Source: a virus. Taken from it: a DNA stretch of 64,000 bases. The translations under genes were made by a program, and so were the position numbers. Each line of letters opens with the position of its first letter. Position 1 is the stretch's first letter. A model generated the notes under the pieces. That model had not been told where the DNA came from. It made no database searches and saw nothing but the letters and a program-made list of their open reading frames with translations. The DNA is taken from positions 47,597 through 111,596 of the IMG/VR virus record IMGVR_UViG_3300015371_000006; one strand, given 5' to 3'. This document shows, one piece after another, positions 1-8,004 of this stretch.

Positions 1-3000
1 GGTCGTCGATCTCGCGGTCGACGGCCTCGTCGCGCGCAGCTTCGTTGGCGAGTTCGTCGTGCAGCTCAGCGACGTCGTCGGGCGTCTTCGCGTCGCCGAA
101 GACGAAGGTGCCCTCCAGGTCGGTGATGACGTAGCTGTGCTCGTCGTCGCGCGCGATGACGGCGTTCGGTGCGACCGCCACCTCGTCGCCCACGGCCAGC
201 TTCTCGGCGGCGTCCAGCGCGTCCTCGCGGCTCAGCGACGAGGAGGGGCTCGCCTGGCCTCCGGCGAAGCGACGCAGGTCGGGGTAGGTGGCGGCGAATT
301 GCGCGTCGCTCATCGGCCGCCCACGCACGGAGCCCGTGCTGCCGACGGTCTGCGGGTCGCCCTCGTAGATGTACCAGCCGCGTCCGGCTCGCTGGGCGAC
401 GACGCGCCCGCCGGTCAGGCCGGGCTCGGGGCCGGGGCGGTCCCACACGTACTCGTCCAGCTTGCCGCCCCGTTCCTTGCGCACCTCCAGGCGGCCGCTG
501 CCGGGGCTGCTTCCGGGGCTCCACTGGCCGGTCTTCTGGATCGCCAGCGCAGCTTCGACGGCCGGGCGCGGGACCATCTCCTCGTAGTCGAACTTCAGCA
601 TCACGGCGTCGCCGTCATCCTCGTCGAGAGCGCTCTGCAGTTGCTCCTTCGTGAAGGCCCAGGCCAGCATCCCCGGCTCGTCGGTGTAGTCGTAGCTCGC
701 CTGGTCGGTGCGGCCCTGCGGGATGAAGCGCTTGCCTGACTTGTCTGGCGCGGTCGCGCCCAGGCGCGCGTAGATCTCGGGCTTGCCGCCGCTGGCGGTC
801 ATGAACGCTTCGCTCTCGCGCTTGCCGTCCTTGCCCACCCGGTACGCCTTGCCGTTGGTCGTGATCCCGCCGTAGCCGGAGTTGCCGTAGATCATGAAGC
901 GGTTGCCGTCGTTGTCGACCGCAGCGGTGCCGTACTTGTCGGCCCAGCTCTGCGAGTCGGCGTTGATCAGCTTGTCCATCGAGCCCCACACGTAGCGGGC
1001 CTTGGAGGTGTCGCCCTCCCAGCCCTTCGTCCAGCCGAGCTTCTTCTTGCCCGTGCCGGGTGACGCCTGGCCGGGGCTGTGCTGACCGCCCATCGAGTCG
1101 GTGAAGCCGGGCGGCGGTTCGACTTCCTGATCGCTGGTCTCGACCTTGTCCAGCGGGACCACGAGCGTGCCGTGGTTGTCGGTCTTGACCCGCAGCTGGC
1201 CGAACTTGTGGTCGACGACCTCGCCCTGGACGAGATCCTCCTGCCCGCCGATCCTCGCCACCTTCGTGGTGATGTTCGTGCCCACCGGGTAGGCGGCCCT
1301 CGCCGCTGCGTCGCGCTCCTCGCGGCTGAGCTTTCCGCCGGGGCTGGCCTGGCCCAGTGGCCCCGTGGTCACCGGCACCGAACCGCCCGCGTTCTTGAGC
1401 TGGCGCTTCTCGCCCTTGGTCAGCTCGCGCTTCTCGGCGACCCGACTGAGCAGCTGGGCGATCTGCTTGTCCCGCATCTCGGCGTTCGCCGAGGTCCGGC
1501 TGCGGATCTGGCGGATCGAGCGCTGGATCGACTCGTGCTCGGGCGTCCCACCGAGGGTCATCGTGGGGCTGCGCTGACCCAGCGGCGGCATGCTGCTCAC
1601 GCCACCGGACGCCAGCCTGCGGTTGTGAGCGCCCTTCGCCCGCGCGTAGTCGTTGGCCTGCTTGCGGGCGAGGTAGTCCTGGTCGTCGAGGACGGCTTCG
1701 GCGGCTCGGGGCGGGTCGTATCCCTCCCCGACCGAACCGTCGGCGTAGTGGACGTCCACCAGCCCGTCCTCGCGGGCCTTCACCCAGGTCAGGCCATAGC
1801 TCTGCTCCTCGCCGGGCCAGAGGTAGTCGAGGTCGCCGACGATCTCGTCCTTGCTCAGCGCCTCGCCGGGGCTGCGCTGGCCGCCGGGCTTCGCGTCGCG
1901 CAGCTTGACGATCAGGTCGAGATCCTCGGGGTCGATGATCGTCTTGTTGCGCAGTGACTTCGCCAGGTTGCCGAACACCCGGCGGGTGTTCTCCTTGTTG
2001 ACGCCGTTCTTCGCCACGTCGGCGGCTAGGTTGCCGTCGGTCATCTTGATCATCGACACCACGTCGTCCATCTCGGCGTCGCTCATGTGCGTGTCGATTC
2101 GGCTGCGCTTCTTCGCCAGCTGCCGCAGCATGTCGTGGTCGCTGAGGCCGGGGCTCGCCTGGTAGCTGTCGGCGCGCATCTTCTCCAGCGCCGCGTCGTA
2201 GTCCAGCTTCGGCAGCTCGGGTGCCTTGCCGGTGGACGGGACGCGCTTGCGGCGTTCCAGGGCTCGCCGCTGCGGCGCGAGGGAGCGCACGGCAGCGTCG
2301 GCCTCCTCGGAGGGCGCGGCCTGCAAGCTCGGCGGGGAGAGCTGCAGCTTGTGGCCCGCGACCATCACCGACTTGCCGTCGGGGGTCACCTTGCCGCGCG
2401 AGCCGCCCAGGCTCACGCTGTCGCCGGGACGCAGCACGCGGCCGCGCCCCTCGGGGGCGAAGGTGCCGTCGGGCAGGCGGCGGATGCGGGCGATCCGGGC
2501 GGCCAGCTCGGAGGTCTTGCGCGCGGCTCCGCGCAGGCTCGCCTCCAGCAGCTCGCAGGCGGCTTCCTGCACGTCGATGTTCGGGTAGCGGCGCTTGACG
2601 GCGGCGCGGACCTTCTTCTTCTCGTCGGCCGATCCGTGCTGGCTTACGCGCGCGAGCGCGTTGCGCGCGTGGGCCTCGTCGTGGATCGGGTAGCGGCGGT
2701 CCGGCAGCGCGAAGTCGGAGTCGGGACGCTTCTTCCGAGCGGCGGCCGTCAGCGTGCCCTCCTCGACCTCCTTCTTGTTCGCGGCCGCCTTGGCCTTGAA
2801 CTTCTCGTCGCGGGCCTTGCTCAGGGAGTGGCCGCACTTCTTGCAGTCGGCGTTGCGGGCGCTCTGCTCGGTGCCGCACTCGGGACACTTGACGCTCTGC
2901 TCGGTTGTCTCGTCGCCCTTGCCCTCCTTCTCGGCCTTCGTGTCAGCCTCGGCCAGGCTCTGGTCGCGCTGGGGGTTGCGGGCGTTGCGCTTCTTGCGGC

Positions 3001-4750
3001 GCTTGTTGCGCTCGGCATCGGTCAGCTTCGGCTCGGGGGTGGAGGTATCAGCCGCAGGCTTGTTTCCCAGCAGGCGCTTGCGCAGCTTGCGCTTGTCCTG
3101 CGGGGTGAGCGCGCCTGGCGTGACTTGAGCCGCCTCGCCGCCTGAAAGCAGCGCCGTAGCAGTCTGGTGACCCACGATCCCGTCGACCATTAGCCCGTTT
3201 TCGCGCTGGTATTGCCTGACCGCCTGTTGGAAGCCCTGGCCGCCGCCGCCCACCTTGTCGGCGATGGCCGATCCCAGGCCACCGGAGGCCGAGCGGATGA
3301 ACTGGCCGCCGCCGGTCCGGCCCTTCGCGGCGCGCGGGTGCTTCTTTTCGAAGTCGCCTCCGGCCGACTGGCCGTCGCGGCCCTTCGGCTTCTTGCCGTA
3401 GTTCATCCCCCAGCGCGTGGTCCCGAAGGGCGTCGTGATCGACTTCGTGCGGAACTCCTCCACGTCGGCGATGCTCTCCTCCAGCTTGTCGCCGTTCTTG
3501 CCGTGGCGCTTGAGCAGCGCCCACGTCTCCGGCCCGATGGCCCCGTCGGCCTTCAGCCCGTAGCGGCGCTGGATGCGCTTGACGCCCTTCTCGGTCTCCG
3601 GCCCGAAGCGCCCGTCCGGCCCGGCGTCGCCGACGTAGGTGCCCATCGCACCCATCGCCTCCTGGGCGGCCTTGACGGAGGGGTCGCCCTCGCCCTGTCC
3701 GACGCCCCGGCCCTTCGCCAGCCAGACGTTCGCGCTGGGCGTATCCGTGGGCGTATCCGTGGGCGTATCGTCGGCGTCCGCGTCGCCCTCGGGCTCGCTC
3801 GGGTTCGCCTCCTCATCAGGATTTCCCCCATTGGGGGAACCGGCGCGCAGCTTCTCCACGTCCTCGGGCGAGGTGCCGCGCATGGCGATCCGGGTCTTGT
3901 CGCCCAGCACGCCGTCGGGCTTCAGCTCGTGGTCGCCCTGAAAGCTCTCGACCGCGCCCTTGGTCTCCTCGCCGTACTCCCCGTCGACGCCGACGTCGTA
4001 GCCCAGCGTCTTCAGCCTGGCCTGGGCCTGGCCTACGAGTTCCCCGGACCCTCCCTGCTTGAGGGTCAGCCCGTCGCTATGTGCCTCGGTAGGGCGGCCT
4101 CGTGGGCTACGCGCTTTGACCTTGGACATGCGCCGCTCTGCATCAGCGACCGGGTCGTCCTTGGCCTCGCGTACCTCCCCGCCCAATTCCTTGGCGAGAG
4201 CACGAAGCTCGGTTGCCTCGGTCAGCAGCGCTCTCGCTGCCTGCGCCTGAGCGCGGGGTTCGGCCGGTGGGCCACCCATCTGCACGATCCGCACGGATTC
4301 GCTGAGCGGAGTTTCGATCAGCTCGGGGACGGCCTTGACCAGTCCCGCCTTGCCCGTTGTCCTCGGTTCGCTGAGCGGTCCCAGCGCGCCCTCGATGACG
4401 ACCAGCCGCGCTTGCACCTCGCGCAGCACCCGCGCCGCCTCCTCGTCGCTGAGGATCAGGTCGGCGACCTCGGCCTCGGTCAGCTTCTTGCGCGAGTGCT
4501 TCAGTCGCCCCGGATCGAACTTGTCGAGCAGCACGGCGCAGCGGCGGTTCGCGTGATCCTTGCTGAGCCCGTGCTTGACCTGGTCGCGCACGCAGGACGT
4601 GAACGGGTGCGGTTTCGCCAGGTAGTGCTTCGCCAGCGGCGCGATCTTCTTCGTGTCGCCAGGGGTTACGTCCGCCGTGCCGGGCTTGCTGAAGGTCTCC
4701 ACCTCTTCGAGGTCACGCCTCTCGGGCGGCTGTTGCTGCGCCTCGGCCAC
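1..4750 (-). CDS. Giant virion-associated peptidoglycan-binding protein, 3' end beyond window
   Basis: One frame stays open from GTG at 4750 to the window edge (1583 codons, no stop). The start follows a TACGAT box by exactly six bases, so a leaderless transcript is likely. Visible order: N-terminal segment with KIAPLAKHYLAKPHPFTSCVRDQ (split here as KIAPLAKHYL and KPHPFTSCVRDQ) as seen in actinophage head-region proteins; three peptidoglycan-binding_1-like units near residues 235-290, 354-415 and 504-535 (GYDVGVDGEYG, PDGRFGPET, GLMVDGIVG); an Asp/Thr/Pro linker with DTPT repeats; a zinc ribbon near 621-641 (CPECG, CKKCG); a DUF6582-like block (YPIHDEAHARNALARV) near 677-722; SH3-like strands; then segments separated by G-Q-x-S-P motifs near residues 861, 957, 1058, 1133, 1221, 1407 and 1497. 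Probably a scaffold- or capsid-linked polyvalent protein touching the cell wall; domain names are by eye and the exact role is inference. Confidence 0.85.
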   Translation of the reverse strand, partial: MAEAQQQPPERRDLEEVETFSKPGTADVTPGDTKKIAPLAKHYLAKPHPFTSCVRDQVKHGLSKDHANRRCAVLLDKFDPGRLKHSRKKLTEAEVADLILSDEEAARVLREVQARLVVIEGALGPLSEPRTTGKAGLVKAVPELIETPLSESVRIVQMGGPPAEPRAQAQAARALLTEATELRALAKELGGEVREAKDDPVADAERRMSKVKARSPRGRPTEAHSDGLTLKQGGSGELVGQAQARLKTLGYDVGVDGEYGEETKGAVESFQGDHELKPDGVLGDKTRIAMRGTSPEDVEKLRAGSPNGGNPDEEANPSEPEGDADADDTPTDTPTDTPSANVWLAKGRGVGQGEGDPSVKAAQEAMGAMGTYVGDAGPDGRFGPETEKGVKRIQRRYGLKADGAIGPETWALLKRHGKNGDKLEESIADVEEFRTKSITTPFGTTRWGMNYGKKPKGRDGQSAGGDFEKKHPRAAKGRTGGGQFIRSASGGLGSAIADKVGGGGQGFQQAVRQYQRENGLMVDGIVGHQTATALLSGGEAAQVTPGALTPQDKRKLRKRLLGNKPAADTSTPEPKLTDAERNKRRKKRNARNPQRDQSLAEADTKAEKEGKGDETTEQSVKCPECGTEQSARNADCKKCGHSLSKARDEKFKAKAAANKKEVEEGTLTAAARKKRPDSDFALPDRRYPIHDEAHARNALARVSQHGSADEKKKVRAAVKRRYPNIDVQEAACELLEASLRGAARKTSELAARIARIRRLPDGTFAPEGRGRVLRPGDSVSLGGSRGKVTPDGKSVMVAGHKLQLSPPSLQAAPSEEADAAVRSLAPQRRALERRKRVPSTGKAPELPKLDYDAALEKMRADSYQASPGLSDHDMLRQLAKKRSRIDTHMSDAEMDDVVSMIKMTDGNLAADVAKNGVNKENTRRVFGNLAKSLRNKTIIDPEDLDLIVKLRDAKPGGQRSPGEALSKDEIVGDLDYLWPGEEQSYGLTWVKAREDGLVDVHYADGSVGEGYDPPRAAEAVLDDQDYLARKQANDYARAKGAHNRRLASGGVSSMPPLGQRSPTMTLGGTPEHESIQRSIRQIRSRTSANAEMRDKQIAQLLSRVAEKRELTKGEKRQLKNAGGSVPVTTGPLGQASPGGKLSREERDAAARAAYPVGTNITTKVARIGGQEDLVQGEVVDHKFGQLRVKTDNHGTLVVPLDKVETSDQEVEPPPGFTDSMGGQHSPGQASPGTGKKKLGWTKGWEGDTSKARYVWGSMDKLINADSQSWADKYGTAAVDNDGNRFMIYGNSGYGGITTNGKAYRVGKDGKRESEAFMTASGGKPEIYARLGATAPDKSGKRFIPQGRTDQASYDYTDEPGMLAWAFTKEQLQSALDEDDGDAVMLKFDYEEMVPRPAVEAALAIQKTGQWSPGSSPGSGRLEVRKERGGKLDEYVWDRPGPEPGLTGGRVVAQRAGRGWYIYEGDPQTVGSTGSVRGRPMSDAQFAATYPDLRRFAGGQASPSSSLSREDALDAAEKLAVGDEVAVAPNAVIARDDEHSYVITDLEGTFVFGDAKTPDDVAELHDELANEAARDEAVDREIDD

Positions 4751-4756
4751 GTCGTC

Positions 4757-4762
4757 ATCGTA
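4757..4762 (-). promoter_or_regulatory. -10 box TACGAT, leaderless promoter of the left-edge giant gene
   Basis: TACGAT fits the actinobacterial TANNNT consensus and ends six bases before GTG 4750. No Shine-Dalgarno sequence precedes that GTG, so transcript start and translation start probably coincide. Confidence 0.5.
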
Positions 4763-4778
4763 ACCGCGCCCTGGGCGG

Positions 4779-4988
4779 CTACCCCGGTTGGACTTCGATC
4801 CGTAGCGGCGTGTTGCCCGGTGCGGTGACGTGGATGATCCGGCGGCGGTGCTCGGTGCGGACCTCGCTGATCTTGATATCGGGGTCGGCGACCAGCGCCT
4901 GCTCGACGCCACTGAAGCCCCGGTTCAGCCGCTCGCGCGTGTCAGGCGGCGACGAGGAGGTCTTCGTCTCGGGCGTCGATGAGTCCAT
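4779..4988 (-). CDS. Small protein of unknown function (69 aa)
   Basis: Begins inside the preceding gene (4942-5241) and stops 28 bases before the GTG of the giant gene. The C-terminal half (IKISEVRTEHRRRIIHVTAPG) looks like alternating beta strands; the Ser/Thr/Pro-rich first 15 residues may be untranslated if a later start is used. No family recognised. Confidence 0.55.
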   Translation of the reverse strand: MDSSTPETKTSSSPPDTRERLNRGFSGVEQALVADPDIKISEVRTEHRRRIIHVTAPGNTPLRIEVQPG

Positions 4989-5241
4989 CGATGAGGGCGT
5001 TGATGTCGAGCGGGGAGCCGATCCCGAGGTAGCAGCTCTCCCACGCCGGTCGGGTGTCTAGGAGGACGCGCTTCCATTCATGGCGGTTCTCCTTGTCGTG
5101 GGGCCAGACGATTCGTTGCTGGGCGATCCGCCAAGCGTGGTCGAAGGCGAGGCCCTTGCGCTTCATCCGCACCAGCTCCTCGCAGAGCTGTCGGGGCGGG
5201 GGAACGCTCCTACGCCTCGCCTGTTCCAGCTCCGTTGCCAT
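4942..5241 (-). CDS. Unknown protein (99 aa)
   Basis: ATG at 5241 is chosen because GGAGGG lies six bases upstream; an in-frame ATG at 5271 has no such site. The protein has a basic, Trp-containing middle (FDHAWRIAQQRIVWPHDKENR) and an acidic C-terminus (LIDGLIDARDEDLL). Overlaps the genes on both sides, as expected in a compact phage operon. Family not recognised. Confidence 0.75.
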   Translation of the reverse strand: MATELEQARRRSVPPPRQLCEELVRMKRKGLAFDHAWRIAQQRIVWPHDKENRHEWKRVLLDTRPAWESCYLGIGSPLDINALIDGLIDARDEDLLVAA

Positions 5242-5416
5242 CTCTGCCCTCCAGCTGCAGTCGCGTGTCATTGCGATACGTGCGGATGACGCCGAGGGTG
5301 TCGGTGAGGTCGCGCTCTAGGACCGACAGTGCGCGGTCGCGCTCTGCGGGGTCGGTGAGGGTCGCCTGCGTGCGCTCGACGTGTGCCCGGAGATCCTTCA
5401 GCACCTGCGGGGCCAT
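5210..5416 (-). CDS. Small helical protein, unknown (68 aa)
   Basis: Predicted mostly helical (HVERTQATLTDPAERDRALSVLERDL), rich in Arg, Glu and Leu. Its end overlaps the next gene by 32 bases, suggesting co-translation. A TACTAT box lies nine bases before the ATG. No recognised family. Confidence 0.65.
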   Translation of the reverse strand: MAPQVLKDLRAHVERTQATLTDPAERDRALSVLERDLTDTLGVIRTYRNDTRLQLEGRDGNGAGTGEA

Positions 5417-5432
5417 GTGCGCGAGATAGTAG

Positions 5433-5633
5433 CTAGCCGTCGGACGGAATGGGGCCGTCTGTCGGAATGTCGGAGTGGTAGATGGAGCGAGTCGCCTGCC
5501 AGCGGTTCGGTGCGTCGTCGAAGACTTGCTCGGCGATGGTGCGCGCCTTGTCCCATCGGTCGCGGTTCTCAGGCGTCACCACGAAGGGCGGGTACTCCTC
5601 GGGTTCGGCCGCTGGCCGGGCCTCATCTGCCAC
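5433..5633 (-). CDS. Small protein, leaderless start (66 aa)
   Basis: The start GTG 5633 is set by a TACGCT box exactly six bases upstream. The coding-like part (FVVTPENRDRWDKARTIAEQVF, DAPNRWQATRSIYHSD) is acidic and ends IPTDGPIPSDG. The frame is open further upstream but that part mirrors the next gene. Function unknown; the FDDAPNRWQATRSIYHS block resembles short phage proteins acting on unknown partners. Confidence 0.7.
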   Translation of the reverse strand: MADEARPAAEPEEYPPFVVTPENRDRWDKARTIAEQVFDDAPNRWQATRSIYHSDIPTDGPIPSDG

Positions 5634-5639
5634 CCGGCC

Positions 5640-5645
5640 AGCGTA
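5640..5645 (-). promoter_or_regulatory. -10 box TACGCT, leaderless promoter
   Basis: TACGCT ends six bases before GTG 5633 and starts seven bases inside the gap after the upstream gene's stop at 5660. Same geometry as at 4750, 36322, 37323 and 47860. Confidence 0.5.
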
Positions 5646-5659
5646 CCGTTCTCGTCGGC

Positions 5660-6193
5660 CTACCCCTTCGGCTCGCGGTTGCCGAGCCGCACGCAGTCGC
5701 CGCACCACTCGGTGCCGTTGTCGATCACGGCGTCGGGGTCGGTGGTGTCGATCTCGTCGCCGCAGCCGTCGCACATGGCGAAGCCGTGCGGCTCGCGGTC
5801 GAGCACCGGCCAGTCCCACTCCATCTGGAAGCCGTCGCTCTCGACGCCCTCCCGGCCCTCGCGCTCGATGGCGAGCAGCCTGCCCCACACGGCGCTGTAG
5901 GTGCCCGCGCGCTCGTATCCGCAGCGCTGTCCGACCGCGTTCTTGAAGTTGTCGTAGTCGATGTCCCATGCGAGACGCTCTACGACCTTCGCCCACTCGG
6001 CCTTGGCGAGCACGATCCTTGCGGGGTAGTCCGCGCCCTTGATCCCTTCGATGATCTCCGGGGCCGTGTCGCGCTCCAGCAGCTCGATGAGACGCTCCAG
6101 GTCGGCGCGGGCGCGTGCCCGGACCATCACCAGGGTGTCGTCATCGCGGTGCTCGACGGCGCTGTAGAACCCGATGTCTGTCATCAGCCACAT
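5660..6193 (-). CDS. Conserved unknown protein with C-terminal zinc ribbon (177 aa)
   Basis: ATG at 6193 follows AGGAGG by seven bases, just after the upstream stop at 6196. The N-terminus MWLMTDIGFYSAVEHRDDD matches a widespread bacterial family of unknown function that starts MW-x-x-T-x-x-GF-(F/Y)S, with the later segment DIDYDNFKNAVGQRCG also typical. Residues about 145-170 form a zinc ribbon (CDGCGDE, CGDC) not usual in that family. Part of a three-gene operon read from the dyad promoter at 7154-7172. Confidence 0.8.
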   Translation of the reverse strand: MWLMTDIGFYSAVEHRDDDTLVMVRARARADLERLIELLERDTAPEIIEGIKGADYPARIVLAKAEWAKVVERLAWDIDYDNFKNAVGQRCGYERAGTYSAVWGRLLAIEREGREGVESDGFQMEWDWPVLDREPHGFAMCDGCGDEIDTTDPDAVIDNGTEWCGDCVRLGNREPKG

Positions 6194-6195
6194 GG

Positions 6196-6600
6196 CTAGG
6201 CCTCCTGCTTCGCGTCGAGGTGCTCGCGCATCTCGCCGAGCCCGCTGAGGGTCGAGTTCTGCATGCCGTTCATGCTCGGCAGCCGCTGCGAGGCGAAGCC
6301 GACCGCGTCGGCCTGCCGCTCCGCAAGGTGCGCCTGCGAGCCCCGGACCAGCCCCAGGATGTAGTCGGTGTCGTCGCCGTCGTCGGTGACGATCTCGACC
6401 GGGATCGCCCGCAGCTTGCGCGGCTGCAGGACGTAGCCCTCGACCTGGAACGTGGTGCCGTAGCTGAGGTACTTGTGCTCGTTCGCCTCCTCGTCGGTGA
6501 CCAGGGTGCTGGTCGCCAGGAAGATGTTGAGGCTGTCCGCTCCGCTGCCCATGAACTCGCGCAGCTCGGCGGTGTCGGTGATGTAGTCGTTGTTGCTCAT
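6196..6600 (-). CDS. Unknown protein (134 aa)
   Basis: Central strands (YGTTFQVEGYVLQP, LRAIPVEIVTDD) suggest a beta-sheet core followed by a helical tail (RQADAVGFASQRL). GAGAGG lies five bases before the ATG. Middle gene of the operon 7125 to 5660. No family recognised. Confidence 0.75.
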   Translation of the reverse strand: MSNNDYITDTAELREFMGSGADSLNIFLATSTLVTDEEANEHKYLSYGTTFQVEGYVLQPRKLRAIPVEIVTDDGDDTDYILGLVRGSQAHLAERQADAVGFASQRLPSMNGMQNSTLSGLGEMREHLDAKQEA

Positions 6601-6615
6601 GTTGTCCTCTCTGCC

Positions 6616-7125
6616 CTAGACCGCGTACTCGCGGAGGTCGGGCATGGTCGGGTCGTTCATGACCTGCTCGGCGCGGTCCGCGCCCTCTGCGGTCAGTTCC
6701 TGCTTCGGCAGCCGCGCCTTGATGTGGATGTCGAAGCCGTGGGCGGGCCAGAAGCGCCTGCCCTCGTCGTCGACCTCCGGCAGGGTCGCGTCCTCGTCCA
6801 GCTTCAGGACGAAGCCGGGGCTGCAGGGGCACATCGAGCAGCCCGCGTGCTGGTCCCACCGGAGGGTGCCGCTGATGCCCAGCTCGGCGAGCGCCACCTT
6901 GGCGATCTTCCGGTAGAGCGCCGTCGGGCGGCTCGTCCGGTTCGCCATGTTCTCCAGCAGGTTCTCGCCCTCCGGCCAGACGTAGACGCGGGGGGCCTTG
7001 TTCCGGCTGCGCCAGCTGCGCTCGTAGCGCCTGCCGCTGATCGCCGCCTTGACGTCCAGGCCGTCGGCCGGGGTGCGGCGGGTCTTGATCGTCCGGTATC
7101 CGTCCTTGTCGGTGCGTGTGCTCAT
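6616..7125 (-). CDS. Unknown protein with Cys cluster (169 aa)
   Basis: ATG at 7125 is preceded by AGGAGG and by the leader of the dyad promoter; the longer frame to 7203 would cross that promoter. A cysteine cluster (CSMCPCSPGF) at about residues 107-116 suggests metal binding. Basic N-terminus and acidic middle. First gene of a three-gene leftward operon. Function unknown. Confidence 0.8.
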   Translation of the reverse strand: MSTRTDKDGYRTIKTRRTPADGLDVKAAISGRRYERSWRSRNKAPRVYVWPEGENLLENMANRTSRPTALYRKIAKVALAELGISGTLRWDQHAGCSMCPCSPGFVLKLDEDATLPEVDDEGRRFWPAHGFDIHIKARLPKQELTAEGADRAEQVMNDPTMPDLREYAV

Positions 7126-7153
7126 CGGGAACCTCCTGTAGTTGGTCGGGCTA

Positions 7154-7172
7154 CTGCTACAGATGGTAGCAC
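7154..7172. promoter_or_regulatory. Dyad operator/promoter, copy 1
   Basis: TGCTA-N7-TAGCA lies between divergent genes. Read leftward it contains the extended -10 TGCTACCAT, 25-30 bases before the AGGAGG of the gene starting at 7125. The same dyad recurs near 12.1, 27.1, 37.5, 47.1, 57.7 and 62.9 kb. Confidence 0.65.
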
Positions 7173-7202
7173 ATGACGACGGCGGTGATACGGTGGTGCG
7201 CA

Positions 7203-7931
7203 ATGGGGATTGCGGTCGTCAAGCGCGACGTCTGTTCGGTGCCGGACCCGCTTCCGTTCTGGCACGCCGTGGGCGCTGACCGCGTGGACGGCAAGCCCGA
7301 GGAGCAGTCGACGTCGCTCGCCCAGGTCACGCCCAGCCGCATCGACTGGTTCGCCTCCGGGGGCCCCGGCAACCGGCCCTTCCGACGGCTGCGGGTTCTG
7401 CCCGGCGATGAGTGCTTCGGGGAGCGGTGCGAGTTGGGCAACAACGGCCAGCCGACGTTCTTCGTCTATGCGCCCGAGACCTATTCGGTCACCCGCTATC
7501 ACCTGCGGCTCGGCCCCTTCCCGCTCGACACCCGGTCGTGGCAGGTGGTGACGCAGTTCAAGCAGGTGCAGCCGCACCCGCGCGAGGACACCAACGGCTC
7601 GCCGATCCTCGCCATCGAGGCCAACGAGGGGCGCTGGTGGTTGAAGTCGTCGGGCGAGAAGGTGCTCCAGGGGCCGCCCGCAGCGCTCGCGCGGTGGACG
7701 TTCCTGTCGCTGAAGGTGCGCTGGTCGCTGACCGGGGGCCGGGTGCAGTTCATCGTCGACGACTGGCGCTCGGAGGTGCGCTCGATGCGGACGCTGAAGT
7801 TCGCCGCCGAGGCCGGGCGCGGGTTCGCTGCCGGTGATCCGATCCCCTGCCACCTCCGCATCGGTCCGTACCACGCCACGGGGCTGCCCGAGGCCGTGGT
7901 CGACGTCGCCAACGTCCGCGTGCTGGCCTGA
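7203..7931 (+). CDS. Polysaccharide lyase (heparin lyase I-like fold) protein
   Basis: About 242 aa. The strand order matches the pfam14099 polysaccharide lyase family: GERCELGNN, then YRL-type strand TRYHLRLGPFPL, WQVVTQFKQVQ, PILAIEANEGRWWL, a LKVRWS strand, then HLRIGPYHATG near the end. This is a beta jelly-roll that cleaves acidic or host-surface glycans by beta-elimination; in a phage it would act as depolymerase or receptor-binding module. No signal peptide. Start 7203 has a TACGGT box eight bases upstream; 7173 is an in-frame alternative. Rightward island, closed by the hairpin at 7939. Confidence 0.8.
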   Translation: MGIAVVKRDVCSVPDPLPFWHAVGADRVDGKPEEQSTSLAQVTPSRIDWFASGGPGNRPFRRLRVLPGDECFGERCELGNNGQPTFFVYAPETYSVTRYHLRLGPFPLDTRSWQVVTQFKQVQPHPREDTNGSPILAIEANEGRWWLKSSGEKVLQGPPAALARWTFLSLKVRWSLTGGRVQFIVDDWRSEVRSMRTLKFAAEAGRGFAAGDPIPCHLRIGPYHATGLPEAVVDVANVRVLA

Positions 7932-7938
7932 ACGACAT

Positions 7939-7961
7939 GAGCCCGGCGCGTGGCCGGGCTC
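7939..7961. terminator. Hairpin terminator between convergent genes
   Basis: Perfect nine-base-pair stem (GAGCCCGGC / GCCGGGCTC) with a five-base loop, eight bases after the rightward stop at 7931 and 44 bases after the leftward stop at 8005. No long T-tract, as is common in high-GC genomes. Confidence 0.75.
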
Positions 7962-8004
7962 TGTCGCATAGGGGTGCGCAGTCAGGTCGCGCGACCCTAT
8001 CGCC

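Noticed and set aside
615-2888. 757-codon leftward frame inside the left-edge giant gene
   Set aside because: Its product is low-complexity Arg/Gly/Ala/Gln; the other leftward frame gives clear domains and stays open to the edge, so this is a shadow frame of high-GC coding.
3212-4828. 538-codon rightward frame
   Set aside because: Runs opposite the peptidoglycan-binding units, with Leu/Ala/Arg-rich composition and no motif; an antisense shadow.
5660-6859. 399-codon version of the gene ending at 5660
   Set aside because: The first 222 codons overlap two well-supported genes; AGGAGG before ATG 6193 and the MWLMT start mark the true beginning.
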